Below, piece after piece: positions 45,641 to 58,073 of a DNA stretch of 64,000 nt. The notes under the pieces are model-generated. The model did no database searches. It worked only from the letters and a program-made list of their open reading frames with translations, and had not been told where the DNA came from. This DNA comes from Ctenosaura bakeri. Lineage: Eukaryota; Chordata; Lepidosauria; Squamata; Iguanidae. The stretch is taken from contig CAOLHI010000353.1 of assembly GCA_948474755.1 (NCBI GenBank), positions 620,001 to 684,000 on the forward strand, read 5' to 3'. Both the position numbers and the translations under genes were made by a program. How positions within the stretch are numbered: the stretch's first letter is position 1; each line of letters begins with the position of its first letter.

Positions 45641-48217
45641 CTTAAGCCTGATTGCATAGCAGCATGATCTGAAAGGTTTGTATCACCATGCTGTGTGGCC
45701 CCTACAGCCACTAGCCACCCAATCACAAACAAAAGGCCCAGCAAGCTTTCTGCAAACCCCCCCCCAAATGATCAGCTGCCCTGAAGCTGCCAAAAGTCTG
45801 AGGAAAGGCTCCAGAATAAGGAACACCTGAACTGCCTGCCAAGCCACCCTCCAGATGCTAGTTGCCTACCAACTGCAAAATTACTGAAAAGAGTTCCAAA
45901 TCACTATTCACCTCTGCTCTTAACAAATTCTGGCAAAGAAGGAGAGGAGGGGTGTTGAGAACTTATATCTACTCTAGTCACATCCCCACATACTCCCCAT
46001 CATGGCACAAAGCACTGTGACATATTCTCACTGTCATCTTTCCCATTGCAGGCCAGCAAAGTTTTCTTTTCACCCTCATGACCACAGAGCTAGGTTTCTG
46101 TGCAGAAAATATTACCACTTTTTTTTTCTGCACAGAAAAAGATGTTTTCATGAAATAAGTCCTGAACTGCAAATAGTCTTTGAGAATTGCAGTTTTTCAA
46201 AACTTTCTCACATCCGGAAGAAAACTGTTGAAATTTCTTGTAACAAAGAATTCCATTTATTCTATACAGAGCTTCAAAAGAGACCAATGCTGAGTGGTTG
46301 ACTGCTATGATTCAGTTCTGCTCTGAGTAAATTGAAGAACTTTTTCTTTTTTTTCTTTTTTCACAGTTTTTCCTTCAATTAACATTTTCTTAAAATAAAC
46401 AAAAATGTTTCCCACACTCATTATGGGAAAAAAGAGTAGGAAGTAGAGTTGGCTTCATAGCAGTTAGGAACTCTGATCACTTATGATTCATATTAACACA
46501 GCTTTCCTAAAATTAATTAGTGAACATCTCCAGTGTTCTAATGCAGCCATAATTTGTTTTCAAAAGTTATCTTGGTTAATGACTCACAGAAAGCTGCTGT
46601 TCCATTTTAATGTCAGACTCTCTCTTGAGAAGTGTGCTCAGTATTATGATTCCAAAGTGCAGTCATTTCAATGGTACAATCAAAATGCTTTAAATTAAGG
46701 GGTTGGAGGGTTTTTTGAGTATTTTAACTGCATTAATTAGATGTGCGGGTGGTCACTTAATATGTTCTGCAAAAGACTGTCAATGGAAATAAATTATCTG
46801 TTTGCAATTCCTTGAAAATAAGTAAAAGAGGAAAATTACTCCTGCTGGGAACCATGCTGTCATAAACAAAGTGGAGATGTGGTCCTCTCTGTAGGCTTTT
46901 TTTGAAAGGACAATGGACACTAATGAGAAATTCGCTGCAGGATATAGTTTTCTAAATACTGGAATGTAGCTTGAGTCACATTCACCTGCTAATGTGGCTG
47001 CTGAGACCAGATTTGCCTGGGAAAAGACAACATTGTGGGAGTTGAAAGAAACCCCAGATACTTAAGGCATTTTCTTTTGGCTCTTCTGGACTCCTAATTT
47101 TGCTTTGAATCTTGGTACTCTTACAGTTTTAATTCCTGAATACTTTTGATGATTACTCAGTCTGTGTACCTGCAAAGGAACAGATTATTAAGAGACATCC
47201 TAATACCATCCCAACGTATGCTCCTCTATAAAGAGTTTGTACTTATTAGGGAACTGGGAAATCTTAATCAAGATATATCCATTGTGTCATCACCGTCTAT
47301 GACAAGCAACATAGGAAGCTCTCTTGTACTTAGTCAAACCCCTGATTACAGCTCACTGTTGCCTATGCTGGCTGGCCTTGCCATTCTGGAGTGTCAAGAA
47401 TAGGTTTCTAAAATTGGACATGCTTGGAACTGCACGTTTTACACAAAAGATTATGGCATCTCAGGTGATTTGCTATGAAAGTGGGTTTCAACAGAATGCA
47501 CATTGTTCATTCTTCCCTTTTTTTTTAAGTGTGCTTTTATCGGGTGCTTTTCTAACTTGAGGAATGTTAATGTCTTAATTATAAAATTGGTTTTTTATCT
47601 GAATTTTATTCTAAGCTATATGATATAATCTAATATAGATGATAAATGAGTAGTCCAAAAACTACACATGGGGGTGGGGGAGAGTAAGAGCATCTGAGAT
47701 TCATCCATCCAAGCTCAAGAGTCTGAGTCACTTTGAACCCTTGTATATTGCTGCTGAGTTGCCACCTCTTCATTTTGAGAAGATTTGTATTTTTAACATC
47801 TGCATGATTGCAGGTGTAATGTGGTCTTCTCCATGTTGGGAATAGCTGTGTTTGCTGGATTTCATTTCTGTTTGTCTTTATAAAGTTTTTCAATTTTAAA
47901 TTTTCTTCATTCCTTATAAAAAATAAGACCCTGAGGTTTAAGAAATGTGAAATGGATAGATTTTTTCCATTTTCCTTGTCTATAATATTTGCAATGGTAC
48001 AATTTACCTACAGTAACCAGGAAACAATCTAAGACTCCCTAAAATGCTGAGTAATATGTGGCTGGATGTTGGATGTTTATTGGCTGCAACTGAAAAATTC
48101 CTCCAGCATACCAATGATTTCAAAGAGATGGAGATTTAGCCAATAAATCTATAACTGCAAAGTTGGTAAATCCACTGCCAGTGTTATAGCTGTTTCTCCT
48201 GCATCTGTCCCAGCTTG
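45641..48217. other. repeat-poor stretch with a family C end
   Basis: About 2.6 kb. 46085-46170 matches a repeat family C end (AAATAAGTCCTGAACTGCAA). 46480-47000 is AT-rich and free of recognisable repeats, a possible conserved non-coding stretch. No gene seen. Confidence 0.4.
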
Positions 48218-48627
48218 GACCCTTTTCACATGTTTTTTTTTTGCTCGAGCGCCCCTTGAGCGTCGCGTGAGGGGGAGCGTCGCTCCATATGATGCACTCC
48301 CACTCGCAACATTCATGAGGCTGAAGCGGGGCACGTGTGCATTTTTTGATTTTCGGCTTCAAGCCAAAAATACTGCGCACTCACGCAATGCTCACAGCAC
48401 CCTTGCACATTTACCTGCGTGCAGTGCTTTGGCGATCAGGGGCAGTCGCGCTTCCTTCTCCCCGCACAGCCTGCAGCTCCCAGACTGCACTGTGGAAGGA
48501 AGGGATGAGGCGCTTGTGCGACGGCCGCGCTAGAGAAAGCCAATGAGGGAGGCAAGAGGGCTGTCGTGAGCTGCTCGCGTGAGTGCCGCTCCTCACTGCT
48601 GCGACAAGGTAAGGTGTGAAAAGGGCC
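48218..48627 (-). mobile_element. MITE family B copy, 410 bp, CpG-rich
   Basis: Ends GACCCTTTTCACATG and GTGTGAAAAGGGCC. TTG is duplicated at 48215-48217 and 48628-48630. Read on the minus strand it has the exon-like module: acceptor CTTCCTTCCACAGTGCAG, then 70 bases (48415-48484) to donor CAG|GTAAAT. Confidence 0.9.
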
Positions 48628-49682
48628 TTGTATAGGAACCATCCACATAGCAGACTTTATTCCTGACAGAGGAGTAGCATTGGGAGAGCAGCAGCTGCAG
48701 GAGAAAGAGCTGTGAAACCAATAGTGGATTCACTGCTCCTGTGGTGATGAACTCATTGGTTTCCACTGGATTTATCAGAAGTACTTCACTGTGATCACTG
48801 CAACTAGCTACTGAGAGTCTGGTAAAATTGACCAGAATCTAGCATATTTTCATAGGAGTAGATCTTTAGTCTGGGTAGCAGAATATTCTCATGAAATCTC
48901 AAGAAAGGGTAAGGTCAGAAAGTCAGAAGTTCCCACTCCACCCACCTGAATGAGAAAGAAAGACAAGGGAGTAAATCATTTATAAGATAACTGCTCAAGG
49001 TTAGAGTAGGAAAGTACTTTGGTGGTTTCATGATTGCTCATTGAAACTATCAGTTTTGGACCTCCTGCGACTGTGTGGCAAGGCAAAGGGCATTTGCTCA
49101 GAAATGACATTTTCAAGGCTTGCAGAGTGTCTTTTACACACAAAATCATGCACACATTTTAAAAGTGTAAATAGCTACAAAAGTGTCATGGCTATAAATA
49201 CGCAAAAATACTGTTTAATCAATGGGAAAATGTGAACAAAAATGGTTATGTTAGGAAAAGTGTATAAATAGGTATATACACTGTGGTGCATGCATGTGAT
49301 ATGGAAATGCTATAAATTTCCATTTAAGTAGAAACATCAAAGTCCCAAAAGCTGATACAAATAAAGAACAAGGTGGGAATGTTGGTGGAATTTGAGGAAC
49401 TGCAGCAAAATTGAAACTGAGAGTTTTTAACAGCCCTTGCTGAAGATGATCACACAACATGGAAATGTAAAGGGGAATAAGAAGTAGGCATTGATGAAGC
49501 AAAGAAGGCAATGCAGTGATGCTCTAGTTGGAAACAAGGTGGGATTCAAGATATGTAAGTACATACCTGGAAAGAGAGAGAAAAAGAGAAGAGAGAGAGG
49601 TTATACCTTTTCCTCTTTATATTCTGTCCAAAGATATCTCAAAGGGATGAAGGGCAAGTTGCTTTGTATCAAGGTTTTCAAC
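48628..49682. other. no recognisable feature
   Basis: About 1 kb with no recognised gene or repeat. A GA-rich patch lies at 49572-49600. Confidence 0.4.
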
Positions 49683-50062
49683 ATTTTTGTTGCTTTTTGA
49701 CATCAGGTCACCTCTGACTTTTTGGTGATCCTGAATAAGAGTTCTCAAAGACCCCTGTCAACAACTGACTTGTTGAAATCTTGTAAATGCAGGGTCATTG
49801 GCTTCCTTGATTGAACCCATCCACCTGTTGTATGGCCTTCCCCTTTTCCCACTGCCTTCCCCTTTTTCCAACATTACCATCTTCTTTTTCCAATGAATCA
49901 CTTTGTCTCATGATATGTCCAAAGTACAACACCCTCAGTTTAGTCATCTTGGTAGCTAGTGAGAATTCAGACCTAATTTGCTCTAATTTACTCCATTCAT
50001 TTATCTCTTTAGTGTTCTATTGTACTGATAGAACTTCCTTAAGACTCATATTACACCATGCA
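49683..50062 (-). pseudogene. RTE-BovB LINE, RT C-terminal fragment
   Basis: On the minus strand the frame reads SEFSLATKMTKLRVLYFGHI, then MRQSDSLEK, GKRGRQWEKGKAI and DGFNQ. That is the BovB C-terminal order (AKMTKL...YFGHIMR...DSLEK...RKRGRP...W-D). Stops and small deletions break it. It is relevant because two SINE families here carry RTE-like tails. Confidence 0.8.
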
Positions 50063-50318
50063 GAAGGGTCAGAAGTATAACTGCATGCTTCATTCCCCAC
50101 TGCAGCATGGGAAGAAGGTGAGCTGTAGTGCAGAAGGAAGGAGTTTGTCCCTCACACTCCCTTCTGTAGTCAGCCAGTTGGGTGTGGAGGGGAGCATTGG
50201 GGACACACTCCCATCCTGGCAGACATGCTGCTGGGATTGCAACGGGACAACACAGGAGAGCATCATTCTGTAAAAAGGGGCTTCTCTAGTTCCTTCATAG
50301 TTGCCTTTCCAACTCCTA

Positions 50319-50735
50319 GCCCTTTCCACACCTTACATTCTTCTGGCACTGGGGTGCGGGGATTATGCGAGCAGCCTTCAGAGAGAGGCTCTTGTGTCTG
50401 GGTCCTTCAGCTCCACATAAGCTGCCTGCTTGCGTGAGAGCCCCACCTCTTCCTTTTGCAATGCAGCCTGGGAGTTTCCCAGGCTGCACTGGGGCAGGAA
50501 GCATGACCAGCGTGGCTCCAGAGGCTCTGCACGCCAGGTAAGTGTGCGCAGGGCCCGTGAGCAATGCGAAATTGTGCACCATTTTCGGCTTCTAGCTGAA
50601 AATGAAAAGGTGCACGATTAGTGCCTGCCGGCCCCTGGAGCATCAAGTGATTGTGAGTGCATCGTGCAGAACTCCTCACAATTGCGCGACACTACTGGCA
50701 CCCTTTCGCATGGAAAATGCTGTGCAAAAAGAGCC
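50319..50735 (+). mobile_element. MITE family B copy, 417 bp, reference copy
   Basis: Ends GCCCTTTCCACACCTTAC and GTGCAAAAAGAGCC. CTA is duplicated at 50316-50318 and 50736-50738. The exon-like module is clearest here: CACCTCTTCCTTTTGCAATG, CAG at 50464-50466, 71 bases, then CCAG|GTAAGTG at 50537/50538, a perfect match to the splice-donor consensus. Small hairpins (GGGAGTTTCCCAGG and TTTTCGGC/GCTGAAAA) lie inside. Confidence 0.9.
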
Positions 50736-51832
50736 CTAGTCTTCTTCTGATTTCTTGACTACAGTCTCCATTTTGATGAATGGCTGAGCCAAAATATAGG
50801 AAATATTTTAACTTTTTCTGTGTCATTATTATTGCATAGTTAGTTTGTAAATAATCTGTGATTATTTTTGTTTCATTTTGTTGGTTTTGTTGACACTACT
50901 TTTCCTTCATGGTGAGATTACATACTGTTGTGAAGAAAGGAGCTATGCTGATGGTAGCACTGCTGCTGGCCAGGTATCCCAAGTTAGACAGACTTTTGCT
51001 GTGAAGCCAGACTTAATGTGCCGAACAGCTACAACTCAGCATCACTTTAGCTAACTCACTTTAGCTAACTCTTTGAAAACCCTATGATGAGAAAACCCAA
51101 AATGAAAATCTCAAAATAAAGGCACAAAAAGTAGCCCTTGTGAGATTAATACTTCTGGAAAAGGAATAGTTCATGAGTGGGAACTCAAAACTGAAGTTCC
51201 AAAGCCTATCAGACAAAGTATCTATCCATTGGGCTGTCATTGAAATCACGGTGAATTCATGAAATTTTGAGATAGTTGCAGTCTGAAATAAGCAGGTATT
51301 CAAAAAAAGGTTATCTGATTTTCTACATTAGCAAAAAGATGTGTGTGTTTGACTATAGGTACATGAGACCCAGTACTATTTTAGAAAGAACTTGAGAATG
51401 CAGAGCTATCACCAGCTGATTGATAAGCAGTAAGGTGCTACCATGATTAAATTTAAGGATATGTAGGAAATCTGGTTTAAATCTGAGGCCACCAGGCTTG
51501 TCACAGTCCGAACTTCCTGAACTGTCTGCTACTTCGATGCACTAAACACTATTAAAATAAGTTTACTTAATCTGTTCATGTGATGAAAATAACTTGAAAA
51601 TTTGCACAAATGTGGAGACAACTTCAATGAAAAAAGAAATAAAATAACAGTGGCAAAACAAGTCAAAACTTTACTTTCTCTCTCCTTTGCCCCTATTTCA
51701 CATACTAGTATATCTCTTATAGGGAGAGCTTGGGAGTAATGTATAATTTTTGGAAACTGTGTTGCTGTGTACCTAAGAATAGAAATAGCTAATGAATCTC
51801 CAAATTAATATTTGGTTGTTGCTATTTTTGTT
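50736..51832. other. no recognisable feature
   Basis: About 1.1 kb, AT-rich, no gene or repeat recognised. Confidence 0.4.
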
Positions 51833-52719
51833 GTTATTGTTTATTTATATAGTGTCATCTATAATGTTTAATTATATATTGTCATCTCTACAAGTTAAGC
51901 AACCAGAAACAGTGGGTCTGGCCAAAGGCATACAACTAAAAATATGTGTATATACACACAAATGCAAGTGGAAGGAAAGCATAATAAATGTGTACCATTC
52001 AATTATACAACAAATTATCCAGGTAGCATACAAAAAATCCAATATAATATAAAGCAAACTGACGAGTACGTGTAACATAATTATAGAAAATTACAAAACA
52101 ACATTAAACAAAACTCCAAAAGCTTTTCAAAACAACAAGGCTTGAATGAGATCTCAAAATAATAAGGGAAGGAGCAGTCTGCAAATGTTCAGGGAAGTAC
52201 TTCCAAGAGTATGGAACAGTAAATGAGAAAGGACAAAGGCAAGCCAAAGATGAGGATTCCCTTGGTTGGCTAAGGATTTTAGAGTTCCTGGAATGCAGAT
52301 CTTGAGCAGGCTGATAAAAAGAAATAAGGGCTTAAATATAAGGAGGAGCTGGGTTGTGAAGTGCTTTGAATGTTAAAACAAGAAGTTTATACTGAATCCT
52401 AGGAGGGATGGTTAACCAATGAAGAGATATCAGAAGTGAGTTAACATGATCCAAACAATGGACCACAAATATAATCTAGTAGCAGAATGATGGACAAAAA
52501 CTAGAGGATTAAGGTGAAATAATGGAAAACTGGTCAAAAGAATATTATAATACTCAAGATGGGAATTGACTAAGGCATGGGCTAAGATCTTCACAGAGGA
52601 AGCAGATAGAAATGTTCTGCTTTTGAAAATATTATAAAGAAAAAAAATGGCATGGCTTTGTACAGCCTCAATGTGAGGAACAAAAGACAAAGCAGAGACA
52701 AAAATAACACCAAGACTAT

Positions 52720-52941
52720 GGGTCTTTCCACACTACACTGTTATAGTGCTATTTTTCCATTTTCAACATCCTGTGGAATCCTGGGATTTGCAGTTTAGAG
52801 AGGGGAATTTAGACTTCTCAGCCAGATAGTAATTTGGCCTTGGTAAAGTACAAACTCCAGAATTCCACAAGATAATGAAACTGGAATAATACCACTTTAA
52901 CAGTGTAGTGCAGAAAAGTGCAGTGTAGTGCAGAAAAGTCC
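52720..52941. mobile_element. MITE family A copy inside the L2
   Basis: Ends GGGTCTTTCCACACTACACT and GTGCAGAAAAGTCC. TAT is duplicated at 52717-52719 and 52942-52944. The right end contains a duplicated CAGTGTAGTGCAGAAAAGT, so the copy is about 19 bases longer there. Confidence 0.88.
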
Positions 52942-53353
52942 TATGTAATGAGAACGTTATTAACTGTGATGGAGAATGTATGTTGCAAAGAAGATTTTGC
53001 AGGAAAATCAAGTAGTTCTGGATTTGCCATGTTAAGTATTATATGGCCATGCAGCATCCATGCTGAGATAGCTGAAAGACAAGTTGTAATACAATTTTCA
53101 ATATCAATAGGGTATTCCAGAGTGAAGAAATACAGCTATCATCAGCATAAAGATGATGTTGAAAACCGTATGAACATATGATTACCAAAATATAGTGTAT
53201 AGGGAGAAAACAACAAAGGATCTAGTTCAGAACCCTGTGGAATCCCAATCAGAAGGTGAAAAGAGGAAGATATATGACCTCCATCTAGTACATTAAATGA
53301 TTGACCAAAGAGATAAGATGTGAATCAGTTGAGGACTGAATCAGTAAACTCTA

Positions 53354-53774
53354 GGGCCCTTTCCACATAGCATTTGCCATGTGAAAGGGTGCCTGGAGTG
53401 TTGCGCAATTCTGAGGAGTGATCTGCATGGCACACTCACAATCGTGCAATGCTCCAGGTGCCGGCAGGTGCTGATCACGTACCTTTTCATTTTCGTCTGG
53501 AAGCCAAAAATGGTGTGTGATCACGTATTGCTCCCGGGCCCCACGCATACTTACTTGGCATGCGGAGCCTCCAGAGCTGCACCAGTTGTGCTTCCTCTGC
53601 CAGCACAGCCTGGGAAGCTCCCAGACTGCACTGCAGAAGGAAGAGGTGAAGCTTTCACACGAGCAGGCAGCTCGTGCGGAGCTGAAGCAGCAGGGACACA
53701 AGAGCCTCTCGCTGGATGCTGCTTGCGTGATCACTGCACCCCAGCACAGGAAAAAGGTAAGGTGCAGAAAAGGC
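53354..53774 (-). mobile_element. MITE family B copy inside the L2
   Basis: Ends GGGCCCTTTCCACATAG and GTGCAGAAAAGGCC. The flanks TAG and AAG do not match exactly. On the minus strand the module has acceptor CTTCCTTCTGCAGTGCAG, 71 bases (53555-53625), then donor CCAA|GTAAGTA. L2 coding sequence resumes on both sides. Confidence 0.85.
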
Positions 53775-55213
53775 CAAGGTCATGAAGTGAATTCAGCAGA
53801 AGAGTAAGATCAACTATGTCAAAGGCTGCAGAGATATGAACAAGAATAAGGATTGATTATAGACCTTTTGATCTGACCTGAAGGAGATCATTTGTGATTT
53901 TTGTAAAAGCTTTCTCTGTAAAGTGCAAAGGGTGGTGAGAAGGATCCATTAAAGAAATACAAGAAAGAAAATCAAGGCAAACAACGTAAACAGAATGTTC
54001 AAAACATTCAAGAGGAAAAGCAATAATAAAACAGTGCAATAACTAGAAAGAGTAAGTGGATCAAGTGAAGGATTCTTAAGGTTAGAGAAACAGTAATATG
54101 GTTAAACTCAGACAGAAATGGACCAGTCAAAAAGGACAGATTAATAATATGGAGAAGAGATGGGAGAACAGCAAGGGCAACAGTAAGTAAGTAGAAACAG
54201 GAAGAAGAGAATAGGCAGAAGGATTCTAAGACATTAGCATTTTAGATAGTTCATCTAACAAAATGAGAGAAAAGTAGAAAATGTAGAAGAAACTGATGTT
54301 CAATATGTTAGTACTGTATAAAGTTCAGGAGCAGCAAGATCCAAATTAAGATTGTAGATTTTTGTTTTTTTTTAAAGAAGTTGTAAAAATATCAACAGAG
54401 AATGATGGTAGAAGAGCTGGATCAGAGAGTTTTAACAGAGAAATAAAGGTAGAAAAGAGACACTGTGGGTATCATATATTAGCATGAATAAATGAAGTAC
54501 AGTATTCTCGTTTGACCAAAGAGATGGCAAAAGAGAAAGAAAGAAAAGAAAGAAAAGAATGAATTTATAGTGAATGTAGTCCCACCATTATCTAATCTTC
54601 CTCCACAAATGTTCAGCTGCATGAGAGCAAGAATTAAGATACTTAATAAAAGGAGTAAGCCAAGGCTGAGGTTAGTAGAAGAGACTGTATGTATTGAAAA
54701 AAAGGGGAAAAATATCAAGAATTACACATAATGTTGAATTGAGTAAAGGTGCAGCTGAATCCAAGGAACCAACAGAATTAAAGGAAAATGGAGAAGAAAT
54801 CAATCCTCGCGAAAAGGCCTCAGAATTAAGGAGAAAAGGAGAAAGCAATAGAGTACCAAGGAGGTGGATTATGAACAAGTGCAAAAGAAACAAGCTGATG
54901 ATCAAACAAAGGCAATGCAGAAACAGAAAAGCAAGAGATAGAACAATTTTTAATGAGAAAAAGGTCAATACAATGGCTAACAGATTGTAGGCAAATCAGA
55001 ACTGAGTCTGAGCCCAAAAGAAGACAGGAAAGAAAGAAAACATAAGGCTGTAGGATCTTTGGAATTACCCATATGAATGTTAAAATCACTTATATTAAGA
55101 GTGGGAATGTCATCTAAGAGAAAGTAAACCAAGACTGAAAATTATAAATTAACATTGAAAATGGCCTAGTGGATGGCAAATAACTGCAATTTGCAGATGT
55201 AGAGGCAAACATA

Positions 55214-55619
55214 GGCCATTTCTGCCCTACACTGTTATAGTGCTATTATTCCACTTTCAACCTTCTGTGAATTCTGAAGAATGTAATTTACTGAGGTCAA
55301 ATTGCTCTCTGGATGAGAATTCTAAATGCCTCTCCCTAAACTGCAAACCCCAGGATTCCATAAGGTGTTGAAAGTGGAACAATGGCACTATGGCCATTTC
55401 CGCACTACATTGTTATAGTGCTATTATGCCACTTTCAACTTCCTGTGGAATCCTGGGGTTTGTAGTTTAGGGAGGAGCATTTAGAATTCTCAGCCAGAGA
55501 GCTCTCTGGCCTCAGGAAACTACAAACTCCAGAATTCCACAGGAGGTTGAAAGTGGAATAATAACACTATAACAGGGTAGTGTGAAAATGGCCTATAACA
55601 GTTTAGGGTGGAAATGGCC
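55214..55619. mobile_element. MITE family A copy, interrupted by another
   Basis: The left part starts GGCCATTTCTGCCCTACACT and the right end is AACAGTTTAGGGTGGAAATGG + CC. The copy at 55392-55593 is inserted near its right end. Pre-insertion target: GGCACTATAACAG. Confidence 0.88.
55392..55593. mobile_element. MITE family A copy, nested
   Basis: GGCCATTTCCGCACTACATT to GTGTGAAAATGGCC, about 202 bases. TAT is duplicated at 55389-55391 and 55594-55596, inside the older copy. The arms around CATCCTGTGGAATCC-type sequence are well kept. Confidence 0.92.
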
Positions 55620-56049
55620 TGGATTAGATGGTGGTATAAATGTTTTCCAGGTGGCATGCATAGAAACCTGGCAAAGCACAGTAATATGGGAATCCAAGTT
55701 CATACTAGTATTTTAAAAAGGAAGCAAATTATTTAAGAATTCCCCCCTCGACTGCATTGCCTATCACTTGTTTTTCCTTTCTGGGAAATGTACTCACACT
55801 TTGAGCTTGAGACAAGTTGCCATGTGACCAACAGGCAAAAAGAGATGGAAGTGTTGTTCAAAGTCGTAAGGTTTCTGGATGAACATGTTCCATTATGGAA
55901 CCAAAGGTAGCAAGTCCGTCACTAAAAATATACAAGTGGAGATTTGAGTCATGTCAGTGCATTGCTTATTGCTAAACTGAGTCCATCAAGTCACTGAAGT
56001 GACCATAGTCTGATCTGAGTCTGAATTGACTGAAGTCCACATCACTGGC
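55620..56049. other. no recognisable feature
   Basis: About 430 bases; possibly the 5' continuation of the old L2, but no motif supports it. Confidence 0.35.
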
Positions 56050-56740
56050 AAATGCTGTCTAGAGCAGTTATGGTTGTGGTTGTGGTTGTTGCTGTTACTT
56101 ATCAATTATTTCTTACCCAGCTCTCCCTGTGGATTCGGGCAGGGAACAACAACACAAAACATTAGTTAAAAGAGCGTGTAAGACCAATACATATTAAAAT
56201 CGATCAATAAACACTTTAAAATCCATAATTTAGAAATAACCTGGATAGGTCTGTTGGAAAGACTGGTCTTTACTCCTGATTTAAATATAGACATCATCTT
56301 AAGTTAACAAACCTTTTCATTCATAATCTGGGGGTGGCCAACAAAAATGCCCTCTGGGTAACAGTCCAATTTTGACTGACCGACGTTGTTGTCTCCTGGA
56401 GAACCTGAGTATACAGGGAAAGTTATATGGGAGATGGTAATGAAACCATTTGCACTTTGCCTAGAAACTAAATGGCAGGCAGTGGTATAAATTTAATATT
56501 GGTATAATATGGTCCCTCCTAGATGAACCACTAACCAGTCTGGCCACCATGTTTTGAATTAACTGCAATTTCTGTACAGAAGTAGCCCAATGTACAACAC
56601 ATTGCAGAAGTCTAGCCTTGAGGTTGCCAGCACATGCACTGCCATCTTTAAGTTGTCCAATTCTAGGAAGGGATGCACCTGATGTAATGGCCACAGCTGG
56701 CACACAGTAAAAGAGAGTTCCACATTTAAACCATCTTTTC
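56050..56740 (-). pseudogene. older L2-clade LINE 3' end
   Basis: The minus strand reads LQLIQNMVARLVSGSSRRDH, IIPILNLYHCLPFSF and then a decayed tail and 3' UTR ending in TTACCCAGCTCTCCCTGTGG with TTG repeats (56065-56092). Same group as 6297 and 36205 but much more diverged. Confidence 0.7.
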
Positions 56741-56892
56741 ACTGATCTCTGCTTACTTAAATGCTGAATATAATTCAGAATTCTCTCATTCTCTCTAAAT
56801 GTTTTTCTACAAAGCATTTTTATTTTGTAAGAACTCATTGCCAATTAAATTTCATCTCATGTTATTCCTGAAAATGTATTATTGTATTGCCT

Positions 56893-56923
<31 letters not shown>

Positions 56924-57202
56924 TACACATAACTCATTTTTCTTCTGGCAGTTATCAAATCCAATTCAAAAAAGTACATTATGTTCCCATCATATCAAAA
57001 TGTATAATTCATATTTACCTGAGAGTCTAGATGGATGACAAGGAATCATTTTTAGATGCCTATTGTAATTCTGACATGTTGTTTTAAAAAATTATTCTTT
57101 CTGTTACATAAACAAAAGCAATATACTTGCATGTCAAGGATGGTGATATTCGGTTTGAAAAGACCATCGCCAAAGTTTAGTTCATAAGCTTATATGAGGA
57201 CA
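56741..57202. other. no gene; (CT)n(AC)n microsatellite
   Basis: The microsatellite is at 56892-56924. Otherwise unrecognised. Confidence 0.5.
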
Positions 57203-57902
57203 TGTTATCCTAAAAGGTGGGGGACCATGGGGTCCACTCACAATGCCAGTCTCCTTAGAAACAGGGGAAATTATAGCTCAAAGGAGGCCTGTAAGAGAAA
57301 GTTAATGCGAGGATTTTTTCACCGGTGTATACCTATGCTAACTGTAGAGAGGACTCTAGCTAAGAGTTAAACAGAGCATTTTATTGGAAATTAGCGAGCA
57401 CACAAGAAATCAGATACTCTCAAAAACCATAAAAGGCTATTAGAAAATGAGGGAGAAAAGGTCAGATAGAGAGAAATTGGGTGGAAAGGGTGATAGTTAC
57501 CAATCCTGAAGCAGAAGGTCAAAGTGAACTGGCTCAGACAGTGCATATGAAGGTAGCACAGAGGAACAGAGATCTGGGTGCCATGTACTTCATCCAAAGT
57601 ACAACAATTTACTTGGGCTGGAGCTGGGGTTTAAATACTCTATTTCCTGTCCTGAAGAGGGGTTCATGGACACAGTGGTAATGGTTTTCCCACAAAACCA
57701 AAAAAGGAGTCTGGAATGGGCTGATTGCCTTGACTTTATGTGACTAAACATTGATGGGAGTCCTGACAACCTTTTGATGTTTTGGTTTATAAAATGAATG
57801 AGGAAGGTTTCTGTTGGATATGCTCATAATAGGGGTCCCTTGTTGCTTCACCGGGGCAGTTTCTCCTCCTATTGTTTTTGGTAGTGCTCACAATTTACAG
57901 TT
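57203..57902 (-). mobile_element. possible diverged LTR
   Basis: It starts TGTTATCC, with GGGGGACCATGGGGTCCACT near the left end like GGGGGTCCCGGGAGG in the other LTRs. On the minus strand AATAAAATG (57378-57386) lies downstream of a TATTTAAAC box (57630-57640), the same layout as the four solo LTRs. The right end is uncertain and no duplication was found. Confidence 0.4.
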
Positions 57903-58073
57903 TTAGAAAGGATTATCCCAAGCCCATCACCATCAGGCTTTCCTGCTTAATCCTTTCTGAACTTATGACTTGATTATGTCTGACTGACTTGGCATATGCT
58001 TACAGCTAGTGCATTTCTAAACATGTATTTCAGCCATAAAATATGTCCTATTGTGAAAATAGCACATCTCACA

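Larger units (their letters stand above)
51833..55200 (-). pseudogene. old L2 LINE, long but decayed, split by MITEs
   Basis: Minus-strand pieces in order from the right are: endonuclease motif (SDFNIHMGNSKD...LSSFGL, about 55100-55020); the RT entry (HPLHFTEKAFTKITNDLL, near 53930); the palm A-like ISAAFDIVDLTLLLN (near 53800); GIPQGS-like (near 53235); DDSYLF...CLSAISAWM (near 53140-53040); and LHWLTIP...YKLLVLTFKALHN (about 52425-52360). The 3' end ATATAAATAAACAATAACAA is near 51835. Many stops and frameshifts. MITEs at 52720, 53354 and 55214 interrupt or bound it. Confidence 0.75.

Noticed and set aside
50058..50275. A further family B MITE copy
   Set aside because: Some family-like words (ATGCAGAAGGGTC, GTAAAAAGGGGC) occur, but ends, flank duplication and the 71-base module could not be placed.
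53381..53807. Overlapping open frames on both strands of 96-134 codons
   Set aside because: They lie within a GC-rich MITE where stops are rare; the same happens in every family B copy.
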